Below are positions 62,488-64,000 of a stretch of DNA of 64,000 nucleotides, one piece after another. Position 1 is the stretch's first letter. Every line of letters begins with the position of its first letter. The DNA lies in assembly GCA_963823495.1 (NCBI GenBank), contig CAWGLV010000001.1:1984001-2048000 (forward strand). The letters run 5' to 3'. Below the pieces are notes generated by a model. The model did no database searches, had not been told where the DNA came from, and saw only the letters and a list, made by a program, of their open reading frames with translations. The translations under genes were made by a program, and so were the position numbers. The DNA comes from DATDAH01 sp963823495 (GTDB lineage: Bacteria > Actinomycetota > Acidimicrobiia > Acidimicrobiales > DATDAH01).

Positions 62488-63768
62488 ATGGCTGACATCG
62501 CTGTTGTCGGAGCCGGGTACGTCGGGCTGACGACCGCGGCCTGCTTCGCCCACCTGGGGCACCGGGTCGTCTGCGCGGACATCGACACGGACCGGGTCGC
62601 GACCCTGTCCCAGGGCGAGGTCCCCATCGTCGAGCAGGGCCTCGACGCCGTCGTGCGGGAGGGCCTGGACAGCGGGCGCCTGAGCTTCGTCGTCGGAGCC
62701 CCCGAAGCCGCCCGCCAGTGCGAGTTCGTCTACCTGGCCGTGCCCACGCCTCAGGGCGCCGACGGCAGCGCGGACCTGAGCTACATCGAGGGCGCAGCCC
62801 GCGAGATCGGACCGGTGCTGGCGCCCGAGGCCGTCGTCATCAACAAGTCCACGGTGCCGGTCGGATCGACCGGCGTGGTCGAACGGGCGCTGGGTCGGGC
62901 GGACGTCTATGTCGTCTCCAACCCCGAGTTCCTGCGGGAGGGCTCGGCCGTCCAGGACTTCCTGCACCCCGACCGCGTGGTCATCGGCGCCGACGACCAG
63001 ATGGCCGCCATCCGGGTCTCCGCGCTGTACGTCGGTGTCCCCGCGCCGCTGATGGTCACCGATCCGGCTTCGGCCGAGACCATCAAGTACGCCAGCAACG
63101 CCTTCCTGGCCACCAAGCTCTCGTTCATCAACGCGGTGGCCACCATCTGCGAGGAGGTGGGCGCGGATGTCAACGACGTCGTGCTCGGGATGGGCTACGA
63201 CAAGCGCATCGGCCACGACTTCCTCCGTCCCGGCCCGGGCTACGGCGGTTCGTGCTTCCCCAAGGACACGTCGGCTCTGGTCCGCATCGCCGAGGACGCG
63301 GGGTACGACTTCGGCCTCTTGCGCAGCGCCATGGAAGTCAACGAGGAGCAGTTCGACCGGGTCGCGACCCGGATCGCCGGCCTCGTCGGTGGCGATCTGC
63401 AGGGTCGGCGGGTCGCCCTGTGGGGCCTGACGTTCAAGGCCCGCACCGACGACCGTCGCGAGTCACCGGCGCTGCATGTGGCCCGGCGCCTGCTGGCCGC
63501 CGGCGCCCAGTTGACCGCCCACGATCCCACCGTGGAAGCCGGCCCGCTGCCCGAGTTGCCGGACCTGGCGGTGGCCGCGGACCCCTACGCCGCCTGCGAG
63601 GGGGCCGAGGCGTTGGTCGTGCTCACCGAGTGGGACGAGTTCCGCTGGTTGGACTTCGACAAGGTGGCCTCGGTCATGGCCAGCCCCCGGGTGATGGACA
63701 CCCGGAACCTGCTCGAGCGGGCGGCCCTGGTGCGCCGGGGCTTCGAGTACGTCGGCCTCGGTCGCTGA
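62488..63768 (+). CDS. ugd: UDP-glucose 6-dehydrogenase
   Basis: The product is 426 aa from ATG 62488. It oxidises UDP-glucose to UDP-glucuronate with two NAD. It has IAVVGAGYVGLTTAACFAHL, NKSTVPVGSTG, SNPEFLREGSAVQDFLHPDR, ETIKYASNAFLATKLSFINA, and PGYGGSCFPKDTSALVRIAE with the catalytic Cys. The length is normal. It starts 4 nt after the LCP stop and is followed by a UDP-xylose-synthase-like gene 2 nt away, consistent with a UDP-glucuronate to UDP-xylose route for a cell-surface glycan. Confidence 0.96.
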   Translation: MADIAVVGAGYVGLTTAACFAHLGHRVVCADIDTDRVATLSQGEVPIVEQGLDAVVREGLDSGRLSFVVGAPEAARQCEFVYLAVPTPQGADGSADLSYIEGAAREIGPVLAPEAVVINKSTVPVGSTGVVERALGRADVYVVSNPEFLREGSAVQDFLHPDRVVIGADDQMAAIRVSALYVGVPAPLMVTDPASAETIKYASNAFLATKLSFINAVATICEEVGADVNDVVLGMGYDKRIGHDFLRPGPGYGGSCFPKDTSALVRIAEDAGYDFGLLRSAMEVNEEQFDRVATRIAGLVGGDLQGRRVALWGLTFKARTDDRRESPALHVARRLLAAGAQLTAHDPTVEAGPLPELPDLAVAADPYAACEGAEALVVLTEWDEFRWLDFDKVASVMASPRVMDTRNLLERAALVRRGFEYVGLGR

Positions 63769-63770
63769 GC

Positions 63771-64000
63771 ATGGCCCGCGTCGTGGTCACCGGTGGGGCC
63801 GGCTTCCTCGGCTCGCACCTCTGTGCCGCGCTGCTCGGGCGGGGCGACGAGGTCGTCGCCGTGGACAACCTGAGCACCGGCCGGGTGCAGAACATCGAGC
63901 ACCTCTTCGCCCACGAGGGCTTCCGGTTCGTTCGTCACGACGTCTCGGAGTACCTGTGGGTGCCCGGTGAGGTCGACGCCGTCCTGCACTTCGCCAGCCC
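63771..64000 (+). CDS. UDP-glucuronate decarboxylase-like SDR epimerase/dehydratase, N-terminal part
   Basis: The first 76 codons are present; the rest is outside the window. RVVVTGGAGFLGSHLCAALL is the Rossmann motif, DNLSTGRVQNIEHLFAHEGF and RFVRHDVSEYLWVPGEVDAV match the UXS-type decarboxylase, and the visible end reads HFASP. It would convert UDP-glucuronate from the preceding gene to UDP-xylose. An epimerase of the same superfamily (for example GalE-like) remains possible until the C-terminus is seen. Confidence 0.75.
   Translation, partial: MARVVVTGGAGFLGSHLCAALLGRGDEVVAVDNLSTGRVQNIEHLFAHEGFRFVRHDVSEYLWVPGEVDAVLHFAS

Overview
The window is very GC-rich, densely coded on both strands and has no rRNA, tRNA, phage, transposase or CRISPR. 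Gene content (methylmalonyl-CoA mutase with MeaB, fused biotin carboxylase/BCCP, PduO-type adenosyltransferase, LytR-CpsA-Psr protein, SLH protein, HxlR regulator) and many apparently leaderless genes, with a TANNNT box 6-10 nt before ATG or GTG, point to a high-GC actinobacterium, most likely class Acidimicrobiia. The taxon is inference. The organisation looks chromosomal.

Layout. 1-9780 is housekeeping: partial alanine dehydrogenase, a 2-hydroxyacid dehydrogenase, a J-domain protein, cobalamin-dependent methionine synthase, two divergent AI-2E-family membrane proteins, cobalamin adenosyltransferase and leucyl aminopeptidase. 9859-14417 holds a putative winged-helix protein, membrane and secreted proteins of unknown role, an HTTM-type membrane protein and a sirtuin, followed by a 104-bp tandem repeat array and a rhodanese-E1 fusion. 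16182-39992 is a large surface-polysaccharide region: sulfotransferases, a Wzm/Wzt exporter, a flippase-like protein, a sulfatase-like membrane enzyme, an SLH surface protein, the dTDP-rhamnose operon rmlA-rmlC-rmlB-rmlD, two glycosyltransferases and two methyltransferases. 40032-46080 holds MeaB, methylmalonyl-CoA mutase, a methyltransferase, an HxlR regulator and a flavin disulfide-reductase-like enzyme. 46152-52191 returns to polysaccharide or glycoconjugate functions: sulfotransferases, a glycosyltransferase, a 2OG-Fe(II) oxygenase, a pyruvyltransferase and a PP-loop enzyme. 52194-54790 pairs biotin carboxylase/BCCP with biotin ligase. 54816-57399 is a cysteate-synthase-like enzyme coupled to a class III aminotransferase. 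57592-60945 is a pabB-pabC-sulfotransferase-sulfotransferase operon. 61017-64000 holds an LCP protein, UDP-glucose dehydrogenase and the start of a UDP-xylose-synthase-like gene.

How the genes fit together. dTDP-rhamnose, UDP-glucuronate and probably UDP-xylose supply sugars. Glycosyltransferases assemble them, Wzm/Wzt and the flippase-like protein move them, and the LCP protein could attach polymer to the wall. Seven intact sulfotransferase-family proteins, one degenerate sulfotransferase fused to a methyltransferase, and pyruvyl- and methyltransferases suggest a heavily sulfated or otherwise anionic envelope glycan. A second theme is B12 and propionate metabolism: MetH, adenosyltransferase, methylmalonyl-CoA mutase, MeaB and a biotin-dependent carboxylase.

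Most notable observations: the cysteate-synthase/aminotransferase pair; the degenerate sulfotransferase-zinc-ribbon methyltransferase fusion and its stand-alone paralogue; a repeated long palindrome at two convergent junctions; overlapping palindromic -10 boxes serving divergent leaderless genes; stop codons that double as the -10 box of the next gene; two tandem-repeat arrays next to polysaccharide genes; and three otherwise intact genes each broken by a single-base frameshift, which may be sequencing errors.
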